Source: Microbacterium sufflavum (GTDB taxonomy: Bacteria; Actinomycetota; Actinomycetes; Actinomycetales; Microbacteriaceae). Taken from it: a stretch of 64,000 nt of DNA. A model generated the notes under the pieces. The model was not told the DNA's origin and ran no database searches. It saw only the letters and a program-made list of their open reading frames with translations. Position 1 is the first letter of the stretch, and every line of letters begins with the position of its first letter. Shown here in pieces: positions 1 to 8,630 of the stretch. Both the position numbers and the translations under genes were made by a program. Location of the stretch: positions 1,550,001-1,614,000 of the forward strand of contig NZ_JAHWXK010000001.1 in the NCBI RefSeq assembly GCF_023091155.1. The letters are read 5' to 3'.

Positions 1-557
1 GCGATCGACATCTGCACGTCGACCGGCACCCGCTCGGCCGCCTTCACCAGCAGGGGGATGTCGCGGCGGATCAGCGTGCCCTTGGTGAGGATCGAGATCG
101 GCGTGCCCGAGGTCGCGAGCGCCTGGATGATGCCGGGCATGAGAGCGTAGCGGCCCTCCGCGCGCTGGTACGGATCGGTGTTCGTGCCGAGCGCCACGGT
201 CTCGTGGTTCCAGCTGCCCCGCCGCAGCTCTCGCTCCAGCACCTCGACCACGTTGACCTTGACCACGATCTGCGAGTCGAAGTCGGCGCCGCCGTCGAGG
301 TCGAGGTACTCGTGCGTGCCGCGGGCGAAACAGTAAGTGCAGGCATGAGAGCAGCCGCGGTAGGGGTTGATGGTCCAGGCGAACGGCATGCGCGAGGCGC
401 CGGGCACGTGGTTGAGAGCCGACTTCGACAGCACCTCATGGAAGGTCATGCCCTCGAACGCCGGGGTCTTCACGGTGCGCAGCACGCCGCGGCGCTCCTC
501 CAGCCCGGGCAGCGCCGCCTCGTCGACGTCGCCCAGCTTCTGCCCCTGCCACCGCAT
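1..557 (-). CDS. Rv2578c-family radical SAM protein (3' part outside window)
   Basis: Partial gene running off the left edge; 185 codons are visible from an ATG at 557. A CxxxCxxC cluster (C69, C73, C76, in RGCSHACTYCFARG) would bind the 4Fe-4S cluster that cleaves S-adenosylmethionine. The run ASRMPFAWTINPYRGCSHAC and the following THEYLDLDGG are typical of the actinobacterial Rv2578c family, as I recall it. After the cluster come NTDPYQRAEGRY and SILTKGTLIRRD, as in SplB-like radical SAM proteins. The substrate is unknown. It is divergent from the carboxypeptidase gene, sharing a 74-bp intergenic region that holds a 10-bp inverted repeat. Confidence 0.85.
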   Translation of the reverse strand, partial: MRWQGQKLGDVDEAALPGLEERRGVLRTVKTPAFEGMTFHEVLSKSALNHVPGASRMPFAWTINPYRGCSHACTYCFARGTHEYLDLDGGADFDSQIVVKVNVVEVLERELRRGSWNHETVALGTNTDPYQRAEGRYALMPGIIQALATSGTPISILTKGTLIRRDIPLLVKAAERVPVDVQMSI

Positions 558-560
558 CCC

Positions 561-620
561 CTCATTCGAACAGAAAGACGAAGAAAGCACAAGCGGGCAT
601 CGCAGAGATCTTCGAATGAG
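561..620. promoter_or_regulatory. Inverted repeat in a divergent promoter region
   Basis: The arms CTCATTCGAA (561-570) and TTCGAATGAG (611-620) are exact reverse complements, 40 bases apart, and almost fill the gap between the two divergent genes. Each arm contains the 6-bp palindrome TTCGAA. It could be a paired operator controlling both genes or a weak hairpin. The regulator is unknown. Confidence 0.4.
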
Positions 621-631
621 AGAATGAGGCA

Positions 632-1564
632 ATGACCGTTCCGCCGCTTGCCCAGCATGCGGCTCCGCGCTCCCCGATCTCCGGTCCCGCGCTGCCCGTG
701 GGGCTGGCCGTCGCCGCGCTCGGCGTGCTGTTCTCGATCGCCTCGACGCCCGTGCTCCCCTCGTCGGCGGCCGACGCGATGCCGCGGCCCGTCGCGGTCG
801 CGCAGGTGCCGGCGGTGCGGACGGCGGCGATCCCCGCGGCCGACCCGTGCGCCGAGCCCGGGGTGCAGCAGGCCATCGCGAACGGTGACGACGCGGCGAC
901 GATCGCCGGGTTCGGTGGCGGTGCGGCGTTCCGCGAGGCGGTGGTCGCCGGCAACGCGCCGTGCATCTCGCTGACCGACCCCGCCCGCGTCTGGGTCGTC
1001 GTGAACAAGGGTCTTCCGCTGACCCCGGCCGACTACGAGCCGGCGCTCCTCGACGCCGTGCCCCTGCAGATGACCACGCCCTCCGGCCTCGTGCGCCCCG
1101 ACGTGGCCGCCGCCGTTGGCGCGATGGCCGATGCCGCTCAGACGGCAGGCGTCGGGCGGCTGGGCGCGAACAACGGCTACCGCTCGTACGGGCTCCAGGT
1201 CTCGACCTACGACTCGCACGTCCGTGCCCAGGGGCAGGCCGAGGCCGACGCCGGCTCGGCGCGCCCCGGGCACAGCGAGCACCAGACCGGCCTGGCGCTG
1301 GATGTGGTGGCGTGCGATGCGGGCTGCGGCGGCCTCGACGGGTTCGGCGGCACGGGCCAGAGCGACTGGGTCGCCGCGCACGCCTGGGAGTTCGGCTTCA
1401 TCGTGCGCTACGAAGAGGTTGGCACGCCCGTGACCGGCTACGCACCCGAGCCGTGGCACCTGCGGTACGTCGGCGTCGACCTCGCGGCGGCGTACCACGA
1501 GGGCGGGTATCACACGCTCGAGGAGTTCTTCGGGCTTCCCGCGGCGCCCGACTACGCGCACTGA
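632..1564 (+). CDS. VanY-like D-alanyl-D-alanine carboxypeptidase (peptidase M15B)
   Basis: Protein of 310 residues. A hydrophobic segment at about 21-40 serves as signal peptide or anchor, followed by an Ala/Pro-rich stretch, then the zinc peptidase domain from about 110. The M15 signature SEHQTGLALD (215-224) gives zinc ligands H217 and D224. EPWHLRY gives catalytic E273 and the third ligand H276. The family trims the terminal D-Ala from peptidoglycan stem peptides outside the membrane. No van resistance genes lie nearby, so a housekeeping wall-remodelling role is more likely than glycopeptide resistance. The start at 632 keeps the signal segment intact and lies just right of the inverted repeat. 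Confidence 0.88.
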   Translation: MTVPPLAQHAAPRSPISGPALPVGLAVAALGVLFSIASTPVLPSSAADAMPRPVAVAQVPAVRTAAIPAADPCAEPGVQQAIANGDDAATIAGFGGGAAFREAVVAGNAPCISLTDPARVWVVVNKGLPLTPADYEPALLDAVPLQMTTPSGLVRPDVAAAVGAMADAAQTAGVGRLGANNGYRSYGLQVSTYDSHVRAQGQAEADAGSARPGHSEHQTGLALDVVACDAGCGGLDGFGGTGQSDWVAAHAWEFGFIVRYEEVGTPVTGYAPEPWHLRYVGVDLAAAYHEGGYHTLEEFFGLPAAPDYAH

Positions 1565-1577
1565 CGCCCGGCTGCCC

Positions 1578-1760
1578 TCAGCGCGGGCTGCGCGTCTCGA
1601 CGGATGGCCAGACGACGAGGAGGAACGCCGCGATCGGTCCGGTGAACAGCGTCAGCAGGAACCACACCCACGCCGAGCGCCCCCGCGTGCGGGCGAATCC
1701 TCCGGCGAGGAGCGCGACGGTGAACCACAGGGCGGTGATGTACGGCCAGACTTCCTGCAT
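1578..1760 (-). CDS. Small two-pass membrane protein, function unknown
   Basis: Protein of 60 residues starting MQEVWPYITALWF. Two hydrophobic stretches (about residues 4-22 and 31-53) are separated by the basic loop ARTRGR, so it should span the membrane twice. I chose the ATG at 1760 because GGGAG sits nine bases upstream; a longer in-frame reading up to 1853 adds a non-hydrophobic N-terminus without a clear ribosome site. It is convergent with the carboxypeptidase gene and divergent from the acyl-CoA dehydrogenase gene. I do not recognise a family. Confidence 0.6.
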   Translation of the reverse strand: MQEVWPYITALWFTVALLAGGFARTRGRSAWVWFLLTLFTGPIAAFLLVVWPSVETRSPR

Positions 1761-1905
1761 GCCCCGAGTCTCCCGGCCGGCGATCCCGCCGCGTCCCGGC
1801 GCGCCGTCGATGAGCCGATTGAGGCTTCCCACAACCCCGGTACCGAGTGTCACGATCCGTGGGATGCATTCTCACAATGTCCCCTGCCGGGCCCGCCGTC
1901 GGCCG

Positions 1906-1911
1906 TAGAAT
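1906..1911 (+). promoter_or_regulatory. Candidate -10 box of the acyl-CoA dehydrogenase gene
   Basis: TAGAAT matches the actinobacterial -10 pattern TANNNT and lies 39 bases before the ATG at 1951. The short leader carries a GGGAGG ribosome site at about 1941-1946. No convincing -35 hexamer was seen. Confidence 0.4.
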
Positions 1912-1950
1912 CGCCGGAGCAATGAGGCACGACACGTTCGGGAGGACGGC

Positions 1951-3114
1951 ATGGAACGCGACATCTACGAAGAGGACCACGAGGCTTTCCGGGACCTCGT
2001 CAAGGATTTCGTCAAGCGCCACGTGACGGGCGAGGCGATCGAGAAGTGGGACGCCGCGGGAGAGGTCGACCGCGACACCATGCGCGCCGCGGGTGAGGCG
2101 GGCATCATCGGCCTGTCGGTCCCCGAGGAGTTCGGCGGCGCGGGCATGCTGCAGGACTACCGCTTCCGCGCGATCGTGAACGAAGAGGTCATCGCCGCCG
2201 GCGCCGGCTCGCTCGCGGGAGCCTTCGGCATCCAGGACGACCTGGCCGTGCCGTACCTCGTGCACATGGGCACGCAGGAGCAGAAGCAGAAGTGGCTGCC
2301 GCGCATGGCCACCGGCGAGGTCGTCGGTGCGCTCGCCATGACCGAGCCGGGCGCCGGCTCCGACCTGCGCGGCATCAAGACCACCGCCAAGAAGGTTGAC
2401 GGCGGGTACCTCGTGAACGGCGCGAAGACGTTCATCTCGTCCGGCGCCACGGCCGACCTGGTCGTCACGTTCGTCAAGACCGGCGAGGGCAACCGCCCCG
2501 ACGCCTTCAGTCTCGTGCTGATCGAAGACGGCATGGAGGGCTTCGAGCACGGCAAGAAGCTCAGCAAGATGGGCTTCCACGGGCACGACACCGCCGAGCT
2601 GTCGTTCAGCGACGTGTTCGTGCCGGAGGAGAACCTCATCGGCGGCGTCGAGGGCAAGGGCTTCATCCAGCTGATGATGAACCTGCCGCTCGAGCGCCTG
2701 TCGATCGGGGTCGCCGGTGCCGCGGCCGCGCAGGCCGCCCTCGACTGGACCGTGGCGTACACCCGCGACCGCGAGGCGTTCGGCGAGCGGATCATCGACT
2801 TCCAGAACAGCCGCTTCCAGATCGCCGACATGGCCACCACGGTCGACGCGCTGTGGGCCTACATCGACCGCGCGCTACTGGCCTACAAGGACGGCAAGCT
2901 GTCGGCCGAGGAGGCCGCGAAGGTCAAGTTCTGGGCGACCGAGCGCGAGTGGGAGGTGCTCGACGCCGGGGTGCAGCTGCACGGCGGCTACGGCTACATC
3001 ACCGAGTACCCCATCGCGCGGGCGTTCCTCGACGCGCGCGTGCACCGCATCTACGGCGGGACGAACGAGATCATGCGCGAGATCGTCGGCCGTCAGATCG
3101 CCGGCAAGCGCTGA
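1951..3114 (+). CDS. Acyl-CoA dehydrogenase (FAD-dependent)
   Basis: Protein of 387 residues, full length for the family. It should oxidise an acyl-CoA to the 2-enoyl-CoA and pass electrons to ETF. The ACAD motifs are present: AMTEPGAGSDLRGI in the middle beta domain, and GGYGYITEYPIARAFLDARV and RIYGGTNEIMREI at the C-terminus. The usual MCAD-type catalytic Glu (YEGT) is Gly here (YGGT). A Glu at 248 in LPLERLSIG sits where long-chain and isovaleryl-CoA dehydrogenases place theirs, so it is probably active on long or branched chains. It is monocistronic, and the downstream DNA holds REP-like palindromes. The exact substrate cannot be read from sequence. Confidence 0.9.
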   Translation: MERDIYEEDHEAFRDLVKDFVKRHVTGEAIEKWDAAGEVDRDTMRAAGEAGIIGLSVPEEFGGAGMLQDYRFRAIVNEEVIAAGAGSLAGAFGIQDDLAVPYLVHMGTQEQKQKWLPRMATGEVVGALAMTEPGAGSDLRGIKTTAKKVDGGYLVNGAKTFISSGATADLVVTFVKTGEGNRPDAFSLVLIEDGMEGFEHGKKLSKMGFHGHDTAELSFSDVFVPEENLIGGVEGKGFIQLMMNLPLERLSIGVAGAAAAQAALDWTVAYTRDREAFGERIIDFQNSRFQIADMATTVDALWAYIDRALLAYKDGKLSAEEAAKVKFWATEREWEVLDAGVQLHGGYGYITEYPIARAFLDARVHRIYGGTNEIMREIVGRQIAGKR

Positions 3115-3143
3115 CCCCACCCCCGGCCCGCCTGCGCCCCCGC

Positions 3144-3279
3144 GCGGGATCGAAAACGCACCTCCGGAGCCATTCGGGGGTGCGTTTTCCGTCCCGCATC
3201 CGGGCGGCGGGCCGGGGGTGCGCGTCCGGGATCGAAAGTGCGCCCCGGAAGGCGCCGGGGGGTGCGTTTTCCGTCCCGC
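3144..3279. repeat. Two REP-like palindromic elements in tandem
   Basis: The first element (3144-3197) pairs GCGGGATCGAAAACGCACC with GGTGCGTTTTCCGTCCCGC, nearly perfect over 19 bp. The second (about 3227-3279) repeats the layout, with GGGATCGAAAGTGCGCC facing GGTGCGTTTTCCGTCCCGC. The right arm of 19 bases is identical in both. A related family member lies downstream of the alcohol dehydrogenase gene near 36.3 kb. They probably form stem-loops in the dehydrogenase transcript end and may act as terminators or mRNA stabilisers. Confidence 0.7.
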
Positions 3280-3319
3280 ACCGGGCATGGGGGCGGTGGT
3301 ACCCGTGGTGCTACCGGGG

Positions 3320-3325
3320 TAGGAT
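3320..3325 (+). promoter_or_regulatory. -10 box of the toxin-antitoxin operon (leaderless)
   Basis: TAGGAT ends six bases before the GTG at 3332. With a TANNNT box this close, transcription should begin at or next to the start codon, and no ribosome site is present. This supports the GTG start. Confidence 0.5.
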
Positions 3326-3331
3326 GGCCGC

Positions 3332-3553
3332 GTGAGCACCGCGAAGATCAGCCTGAGTCTGCCGGACGGCGACCTCGCCTTCCTCGACGCGCAGACGCTC
3401 GAAGGGCGCTACCCGTCCCGGTCGGCGGCGATCCAGGACGCGGTTCGGCTCCTCCGCGAGAGCCGGCTCGCCGACGCCTATGCCGAGGCCTACGGCGAGG
3501 GGTACGACGAGGAGTGGGACTCCGCCGCCGACGATGGCCTGGCTTCGGCGTGA
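3332..3553 (+). CDS. Ribbon-helix-helix antitoxin
   Basis: Protein of 73 residues. The N-terminal strand AKISLSLPDGDLAFLDAQ and the following helix SRSAAIQDAVRLLRESR match the RHH/CopG fold of ParD- and MazE-type antitoxins. The acidic C-terminal tail (AYGEGYDEEWDSAADD) is the kind of segment that wraps and blocks a toxin. Its last four bases (GTGA) overlap the toxin start, so the pair is translationally coupled. Such antitoxins usually repress their own operon. Confidence 0.8.
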   Translation: MSTAKISLSLPDGDLAFLDAQTLEGRYPSRSAAIQDAVRLLRESRLADAYAEAYGEGYDEEWDSAADDGLASA

Positions 3554-3921
3554 GTGACACCGCGGTCGCGCTGCTCCGCCGCGGACAGATCGTCCTCGCC
3601 TCGTTCGACCCGGGCATCGGTTCCGAGGCGCGCAAGACGCGGCCGGCGGTCGTGGTGAGCAACAACACCGCCAACGCGGTGGCGATCCGTCGCCCGGGCG
3701 CCACGGTCACCGTGGTGCCGCTCACCACGGCGACGGAGCGCGAGTGGCCCTTCCAGGTCCTGCTGCCCGCTGCCGCGACGGGCCTCGACCGAGACAGCAA
3801 GGCGCAGGCCGAGCAGGTGCGCACCATCGCCGTGGCCCGCATCGTGCGCCCCGTCGGCTGGGTGCCTGCGGAGCTGATGGGCGCGCTCGACGAGGCGCTG
3901 CGACTTCACCTCGCGCTCTGA
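3550..3921 (+). CDS. MazF/PemK-family toxin (endoribonuclease)
   Basis: Protein of 123 residues from a GTG at 3550. Family motifs in order: RRGQIVLASFDPGIGSEARK, then TRPAVVVSNN, then VTVVPLTT, then the conserved end segment DSKAQAEQVRTIAVARI. MazF proteins cleave mRNA or tRNA at short motifs, with an Arg-Thr pair and the S1-like fold forming the active site; R29 and T30 sit in the KTRPAVV segment. It forms a classic two-gene toxin-antitoxin module with the RHH gene. It may act in growth arrest under stress or in plasmid-style maintenance, but on a chromosome the role is open. Confidence 0.85.
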   Translation: MSDTAVALLRRGQIVLASFDPGIGSEARKTRPAVVVSNNTANAVAIRRPGATVTVVPLTTATEREWPFQVLLPAAATGLDRDSKAQAEQVRTIAVARIVRPVGWVPAELMGALDEALRLHLAL

Positions 3922-4121
3922 TCTCACCCCGCCGCACGGGAGGGGGCGGGGGTCCCTGAGGGGTGACGAGACGCGGACGGGGGAGGACTTGTATCGACGG
4001 GGAGGGTCGAGTGGGCGGGGCCGGGCGGGACGAGCGCGGTCGTCGATGGCGGATGACGCGAGGAAAAGCCTGATCGCGCCCGTATAAAGAGCCGGGAGGG
4101 GATCGCGGCGGCGAAGTTCTG

Positions 4122-4146
4122 ACTTGTCTCTTCAGAGGAGACATGT
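4122..4146. promoter_or_regulatory. Candidate GntR operator
   Basis: The arms ACTTGTCTC and GAGACATGT are complementary at 8 of 9 positions, with a 7-base spacer. The site lies about 34 bases downstream of the TATAAA box, a position where a bound regulator would repress its own operon. HutC-type GntR proteins often bind such spaced palindromes. Confidence 0.5.
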
Positions 4147-4166
4147 GCTCCGCGATGATCGATACA

Positions 4167-4176
4167 TGTCCGGACA
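4167..4176. promoter_or_regulatory. Second palindrome near the regulator start
   Basis: TGTCCGGACA is a perfect 10-bp palindrome. It shares TGTC/GACA ends with the 4122-4146 repeat, so the two could be a pair of sites for the same dimer. It overlaps the alternative ATG at 4166. Confidence 0.35.
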
Positions 4177-4234
4177 GGAGTCGTCCGGCTCGGAGACGCC
4201 GAGGTCTCCGCACCCGCTCACCGAAGAGGCCGGA

Positions 4235-5050
4235 ATGTCCCCGCTCACCCTGCCGCCGCTCGACCGCACGTCGACGGCACCCATCTGGTTCCAGATCATG
4301 CGCGCCGTCGAGGCGCAGATCGCCGACGGCACCTGGGGTCCGGGCGACCGCCTGCCCAGCGAGAACGAGCTGCGCGCCCACTTCGCCGCCTCCCGCACCT
4401 CGGTCCGCGACGCGCTGTCGCGACTGGAGACCGCCGGGATCATCTCCCGCCAGCAGGGCAAGGGTGCCTTCGTCGAGCGCGCGCAGGGCCCCTCCGCCTG
4501 GACGCTGCCCTCGGCCCCCAGCCTGCTGGGCGAATACAGCGAAGACGGCCGCAGCGCCCTGAGCTCGGAGATCCTCCGCGCGGGCATCGAGCCGCTGCCG
4601 TCGTGGGCGGCCGCGGTCGTCGGACGCGACTCCGCCGACGGCATGGGCTTCGTGCTGGAGCGCGTGCGTGCCGTCGGCGCTCGCACGGCCGTGCACGTGA
4701 TCAACTACCTCCCGACGCGGTTCGCCGGGGTGCTGCCCGACCTGCGGGACCCGCGCGCGAGCCTGTACGCCGCCATCACCCGGGTCACCGGGGTGCGCAT
4801 CGCGCGCATGCACCGCACGATCGAGGCCGTGTCCGCCGACCGCATGCTGGCCGGGCTGCTCGAAGTGGAGCCGGGACACCCGATCGTCGTCGTCGAGGCC
4901 GTCGCGTACGACCAGGGCGGACAGCCCATCGACTTCTCCCGCGCATCCGTGCGCACCGACCGTCTGCGCGTGAGCGTCGACACCGGGTTCGACGCCGCCG
5001 GCATCTCGAACGAGACCGCGTCCGGCCGCTACCCCGCCGCCCTCCGCTGA
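4235..5050 (+). CDS. GntR-family regulator with UTRA ligand domain (HutC type)
   Basis: Protein of 271 residues from the ATG at 4235, which has GAGG a few bases upstream. ATG 4166 would add 23 residues but lacks a ribosome site. The N-terminal winged helix is clear: IWFQIMRAVEAQIADGTW, GDRLPSENELRAHF, SRTSVRDALSRLETAG, and IISRQQGKGAFV. From about residue 110 follows a UTRA domain ending VVVEAVAYDQGGQPIDFSRA, typical of sugar- or metabolite-sensing HutC regulators. It is the first gene of the kinase/thiolase/ABC operon, so it is probably its repressor, with a sugar-like or phosphorylated intermediate as inducer. This replaces the SorC-type LsrR of enterobacterial lsr loci. Confidence 0.85.
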   Translation: MSPLTLPPLDRTSTAPIWFQIMRAVEAQIADGTWGPGDRLPSENELRAHFAASRTSVRDALSRLETAGIISRQQGKGAFVERAQGPSAWTLPSAPSLLGEYSEDGRSALSSEILRAGIEPLPSWAAAVVGRDSADGMGFVLERVRAVGARTAVHVINYLPTRFAGVLPDLRDPRASLYAAITRVTGVRIARMHRTIEAVSADRMLAGLLEVEPGHPIVVVEAVAYDQGGQPIDFSRASVRTDRLRVSVDTGFDAAGISNETASGRYPAALR

Positions 5051-5089
5051 CCCGCACCCGCCCCACCGACCCCACCGGGAGACCCGCAC

Positions 5090-6109
5090 ATGACCGACCA
5101 CCGCATCCTCGTCATCGGCGACAGCTACATGACCGCCGAGGTGTTCACCCGCGCGTTCGCGCAGCGGGGGATCCCCGTGCACACGGCCACCATGACGATC
5201 GCGGAGCCGACGTGGGACGCGTCGTCGATCCACGAGTTCGAGGGCGACCCGGCCGAGGTCGCGCGGCTCGCGCAGGGATACGACGTGGTCGCCTTCCATG
5301 CCGCGCCGTTCACAGCCGACGTGCTCGCCGCGCTCCCCGGGCTGCGGCTGCTCGGCTGCGCGCGCGGCGGACCCGTCAACGTCGACCTCACCGCGGCCAG
5401 CGAGCGCGGCGTGCGCGTGACCACCACGCCGGGCAAGAACGCCGACGCCGTGGCCGACCTCACGATCGGGTTCCTCATCTCGATCGTGCGGAACGTGCCC
5501 GCATCGCTGCGCGACGTCGACGAGCGCGTGGCCGAGGGGCGGCCGCTCGCGGAGTCGACGTTCGAGGGCGCCAGGTGGTTCGGGCGCGAGGTGAAGGGCC
5601 TGCGCCTCGGGCTGATCGGCTACGGCAACGTCGCCCGGCTCGTCGCCGCGCGGGCCAGGGCGCTCGGCGCCACCATCGCGGCGTACGACCCCTACGTCGA
5701 TCCGGCGACGGTGACCGATGCGACCATCGTGTCCGACCTGGACGCGCTGCTCGCCGGCAGCGACGTCGTGAGCGTGCACGCCAGGGCGACCGCCGACAAC
5801 CGCCACCTGATCGGCGCCGAGCAGATCGCCCGCATGCCGCAGGGGTCGTTCCTGATCAACACGGCCCGGGAGTCGCTCGTCGACGAACAGGCGCTGCTCG
5901 ACGGGCTGCGCAGCGGACACCTCGCCGGGGTCGCGCTCGACGTGAACGAGCCCGACGGTCCGTGGCGCGACCTGGTCGCCCAGCCGAACCTCATCCTCAC
6001 CCCGCACCTCGCCGGCGCCACTCACCAGACCCTCGCCCGCGGCGCCGACATGCTCGCCGCCGAGATCGAGCGGTTCCTCGCGGGAGGTGAGCTGCGATGG
6101 GAGCGCTGA
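5090..6109 (+). CDS. D-isomer-specific 2-hydroxyacid dehydrogenase
   Basis: Protein of 339 residues. The NAD-binding Rossmann motif is GLIGYGNVARLVAARARALG (about 180-199). Catalytic residues of the family are visible: Arg in NTARESLVDEQAL, Glu in DVNEPDG, and His in LTPHLAGATHQ. The segment NADAVADLTIGFLISIVR is the conserved dimerisation region. It should interconvert a 2-hydroxyacid and a 2-ketoacid, and related proteins reduce phosphoglycerate or glyoxylate. Its end overlaps the kinase start by 13 bases. In this operon it may process a carboxylated by-product or side substrate of the pathway. Confidence 0.85.
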   Translation: MTDHRILVIGDSYMTAEVFTRAFAQRGIPVHTATMTIAEPTWDASSIHEFEGDPAEVARLAQGYDVVAFHAAPFTADVLAALPGLRLLGCARGGPVNVDLTAASERGVRVTTTPGKNADAVADLTIGFLISIVRNVPASLRDVDERVAEGRPLAESTFEGARWFGREVKGLRLGLIGYGNVARLVAARARALGATIAAYDPYVDPATVTDATIVSDLDALLAGSDVVSVHARATADNRHLIGAEQIARMPQGSFLINTARESLVDEQALLDGLRSGHLAGVALDVNEPDGPWRDLVAQPNLILTPHLAGATHQTLARGADMLAAEIERFLAGGELRWER

Positions 6110-7701
6110 GCGACGTCTTCCTCGCGATCGACGCGGGCACCGGTTCCGCGCGTGCCCTCGCCTTCGACATCGAGGGTCGCCTGGTCACTCAGGCCGCCCG
6201 CGAGTGGACCCACGTCGCCGTGCCCGGTCACCCCGGCGGCACCGTGTTCGACACCGATGGCGGCTGGACGGCCATCGCGGGCGCCGTGTCCGAGGTGGTC
6301 GCGCGGCTGGGCGAGCGACGCGTGGCCGCGGTCGCCGCGTCGAGCATGCGCGAGGGCTTCGTGCTGTCCGACGCCGAGGGGCGCGAGCTGTGGGCGTGCC
6401 CCAACACCGACGGCCGGGCGCGCGCCGAGGCCGAGGAGCTGGTGGCCGAGGGCGTGGCCGACGAGGTGTACCGCACCGCGGGCGACTGGGTGTCGATCAC
6501 GGCCCCCGCCCGGCTGCGGTGGATCGCCCGCCACCAGCCCGACGTGCTCGCCGCCGCCCGCCACTTCGGGATGCTCAGCGACTGGGTCACCACGCGGCTC
6601 ACCGGGGCGTTCGTGACCGAGCCCACCAGCGGTTCCAGCTCGGCCCTGTTCGACCTGCGGGCGCGCGACTGGTCGGACGAGCTCGCCGGACTCGTCGGCA
6701 TCGACCGTCGCATCCTGCCGCCCGTGGTCGAGTGCGGGCAGGTCGTCGGTGCCGTGACCGCGGAGGCCTCGGCCGCGACCGGGCTGCCCGCGGGGACGCC
6801 GGTGGTCGCGGGCGGCGCCGACACGCAGCTCGCGCTGCACGGCATCGCGGCGCGCGAGGGGCTGCCGACGATCGTCGCCGGCACCTTCTGGCAGACCACG
6901 GCCGTGACCACGGAGCCGCTGATCGACCCGGAGCGGCGCCTGCGCACCCTGTGCCACGTCGATCCGGGCACCTGGATGGTCGAGGGCATCGGCTTCCTCT
7001 CCGGCCTCGCGATGCGGTGGTTCCGCGACGCGATGTGCCCCGACGCCGCCGAGCTCGGTCGCGCGTCCGGCACCTCCGCATTCGCCGTGATGGAGCAGTG
7101 GGCGGCCGAGGTCCCCGCGGGGGCGAACGGCGTCGTCGCGACCATGGCGAACGTGATGCAGGCCGACGCCTGGCACCACGCGGCCCCCGCGTTCGTCGGC
7201 TTCGACATCAACGACGCGGCACGCTCCTCGCGCGGCGCGTTCATCCGGGCGATCGAGGAGTCCGCGGCGATCGTCGCCAGCGCGCACCTCGAGATCCTGT
7301 CGTCGCTCACCGCCGGGCGTGCGGTCGCCGAGGGCGCCGTCACGTTCACCGGGGGATCCAGCGCGGGCGCCCTGTGGCCGCGTGTCATCGCGGGCGTCAC
7401 CGGGCTCGACACCCGCGTCACACCCGCACCCGAGGCCACCTCGTACGGTGCCGCCCGGCTGGCCGCCCGAGGTGTCGGCGCAGAACTCCCGCCGATGGGC
7501 GAGCCCGACCGCATCGAGCGCGTCGACCCCGCCGAGCACGAGCGGTACCGCGCCGTGACCGCCCGCTGGCACCGCGTCTACCGCGACGTGATGTCGATCT
7601 CGGGCTCTGACCTGCCCCCGCTGTTCACGCCGCCCGGCGCCGCCCGCGGCCCCCTCGACCCGCCCCCCGCCCGACTCTCGACCGCCGGTCACGCCGGCTG
7701 A
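6097..7701 (+). CDS. lsrK: FGGY-family kinase, LsrK-like (autoinducer-2 kinase type)
   Basis: Protein of 534 residues. The N-terminal ATPase motif [17 protein letters not shown] and the later [21 protein letters not shown] and [15 protein letters not shown] segments place it in the FGGY sugar kinases. Several stretches closely match my memory of E. coli LsrK: DAGTGS.RA..FD.EG, then [15 protein letters not shown] followed by [12 protein letters not shown], and later [11 protein letters not shown]. LsrK phosphorylates DPD, the precursor of the signal autoinducer-2. Here the kinase sits with an LsrF homologue, supporting an AI-2-like or structurally related ketose substrate. A close relative acting on another short branched sugar cannot be excluded. 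Confidence 0.75.
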   Translation: MGALSDVFLAIDAGTGSARALAFDIEGRLVTQAAREWTHVAVPGHPGGTVFDTDGGWTAIAGAVSEVVARLGERRVAAVAASSMREGFVLSDAEGRELWACPNTDGRARAEAEELVAEGVADEVYRTAGDWVSITAPARLRWIARHQPDVLAAARHFGMLSDWVTTRLTGAFVTEPTSGSSSALFDLRARDWSDELAGLVGIDRRILPPVVECGQVVGAVTAEASAATGLPAGTPVVAGGADTQLALHGIAAREGLPTIVAGTFWQTTAVTTEPLIDPERRLRTLCHVDPGTWMVEGIGFLSGLAMRWFRDAMCPDAAELGRASGTSAFAVMEQWAAEVPAGANGVVATMANVMQADAWHHAAPAFVGFDINDAARSSRGAFIRAIEESAAIVASAHLEILSSLTAGRAVAEGAVTFTGGSSAGALWPRVIAGVTGLDTRVTPAPEATSYGAARLAARGVGAELPPMGEPDRIERVDPAEHERYRAVTARWHRVYRDVMSISGSDLPPLFTPPGAARGPLDPPPARLSTAGHAG

Positions 7702-7739
7702 CGACCACGACGACCACCCGACACCGAAGGAGACACCCC

Positions 7740-8630
7740 ATGGCAGACCTCGAAGGCAACGCCTCCGCGAAGCAGTTCCACGCCGACCAGCCCGCCGTCC
7801 GCTTCACGCAAAACATCCGGGGAGCGGCGAACCTCGACTGGGGCATGCAGAACCGCCTGTCCCGCATCCTCGACCCGCAGACCGGGCGCACCGTGATGCT
7901 CGCGTTCGACCACGGCTACTTCCAGGGACCCACCTCGGGGCTGGAGCGCATCGACCTGAACATCGCGCCGCTGGCCGCGCACGCCGACGCCCTCATGGGC
8001 ACCCGCGGAGCCCTGCGCACCTCCATCCCGCCGGCGACCAGGGCCGGACTCGTGCTGCGCGCCTCGGGCGGCCCGTCGATCCTCAAGGACCTCTCCGACG
8101 AGTACACCGCGATGGCGATGCAGGATGCGGTGCGCCTCCACGCCGACGCCGTGGCCGTGCAGGTGTTCGTCGGCGGCGAGCACGAGAGCCGCAGCATCCG
8201 CAACCTCACCACGCTCGTCGACCAGGGCTACGACGCGGGCATCCCGGTGCTCGGCGTGACCGCGGTCGGCAAGGAGCTCGTGCGCGACGCCCGCTACCTC
8301 GGTCTCGCGACCCGCATCATCGCGGAGCTCGGCGCCCAGCTCGTGAAGACGTACTACTGCGAGGAGGGCTTCGAGGACGTGGTCGCGGGGTGCCCGGTGC
8401 CCGTCATCATGGCCGGAGGCAAGAAGCTGCCCGAGCTGGACGCCCTCACGATGGCCTCGAACGCCGTGCGCGCGGGGGCCGCCGGAGTGGACATGGGCCG
8501 CAACATCTTCCAGAGCGCCCACCCCGCGGCCATGATGCAGGCCGTGCGGGCCGTGGTGCACGACGACACCGACCCCGCCGACGCCTACGAGCTGTTCCGC
8601 GAGGCCACCGAGACGCGGGTGCTCGCATGA
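7740..8630 (+). CDS. lsrF: LsrF-like 3-hydroxy-5-phosphonooxypentane-2,4-dione thiolase
   Basis: Protein of 296 residues, the same length class as E. coli LsrF. Extended matches from memory include [57 protein letters not shown] and [19 protein letters not shown] Lys falls at residue 203 ([11 protein letters not shown]), the position I recall for the catalytic Schiff-base Lys of LsrF. The family cleaves the phosphorylated, isomerised AI-2 product with CoA to dihydroxyacetone phosphate and acetyl-CoA. Other members of this fold (DhnA-type aldolases) are less similar. It is coupled to the cupin gene by an ATGA overlap, and GAAGGAG precedes the start. Confidence 0.82.
   Translation: MADLEGNASAKQFHADQPAVRFTQNIRGAANLDWGMQNRLSRILDPQTGRTVMLAFDHGYFQGPTSGLERIDLNIAPLAAHADALMGTRGALRTSIPPATRAGLVLRASGGPSILKDLSDEYTAMAMQDAVRLHADAVAVQVFVGGEHESRSIRNLTTLVDQGYDAGIPVLGVTAVGKELVRDARYLGLATRIIAELGAQLVKTYYCEEGFEDVVAGCPVPVIMAGGKKLPELDALTMASNAVRAGAAGVDMGRNIFQSAHPAAMMQAVRAVVHDDTDPADAYELFREATETRVLA

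Larger units (their letters stand above)
3922..4234 (+). other. Promoter and operator region of the lsr-like operon
   Basis: Gene-free stretch. The left half is G-rich without clear structure. TATAAA at 4083-4088 is a good -10 candidate for the regulator operon, though no matching -35 was seen. Downstream are an imperfect inverted repeat at 4122-4146 and a 10-bp palindrome at 4167-4176, both placed to block elongation or initiation. If the regulator starts at the alternative ATG (4166), the right end of this stretch is coding. Confidence 0.45.

Noticed and set aside
561..580. LexA/SOS box at TTCGAAC
   Set aside because: Only one half resembles the actinobacterial site; the GTTCGA half at N4 spacing is missing.
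632..1564. Vancomycin resistance determinant
   Set aside because: No vanHAX or VanRS genes are near; M15B carboxypeptidases are common in actinobacteria for wall turnover.
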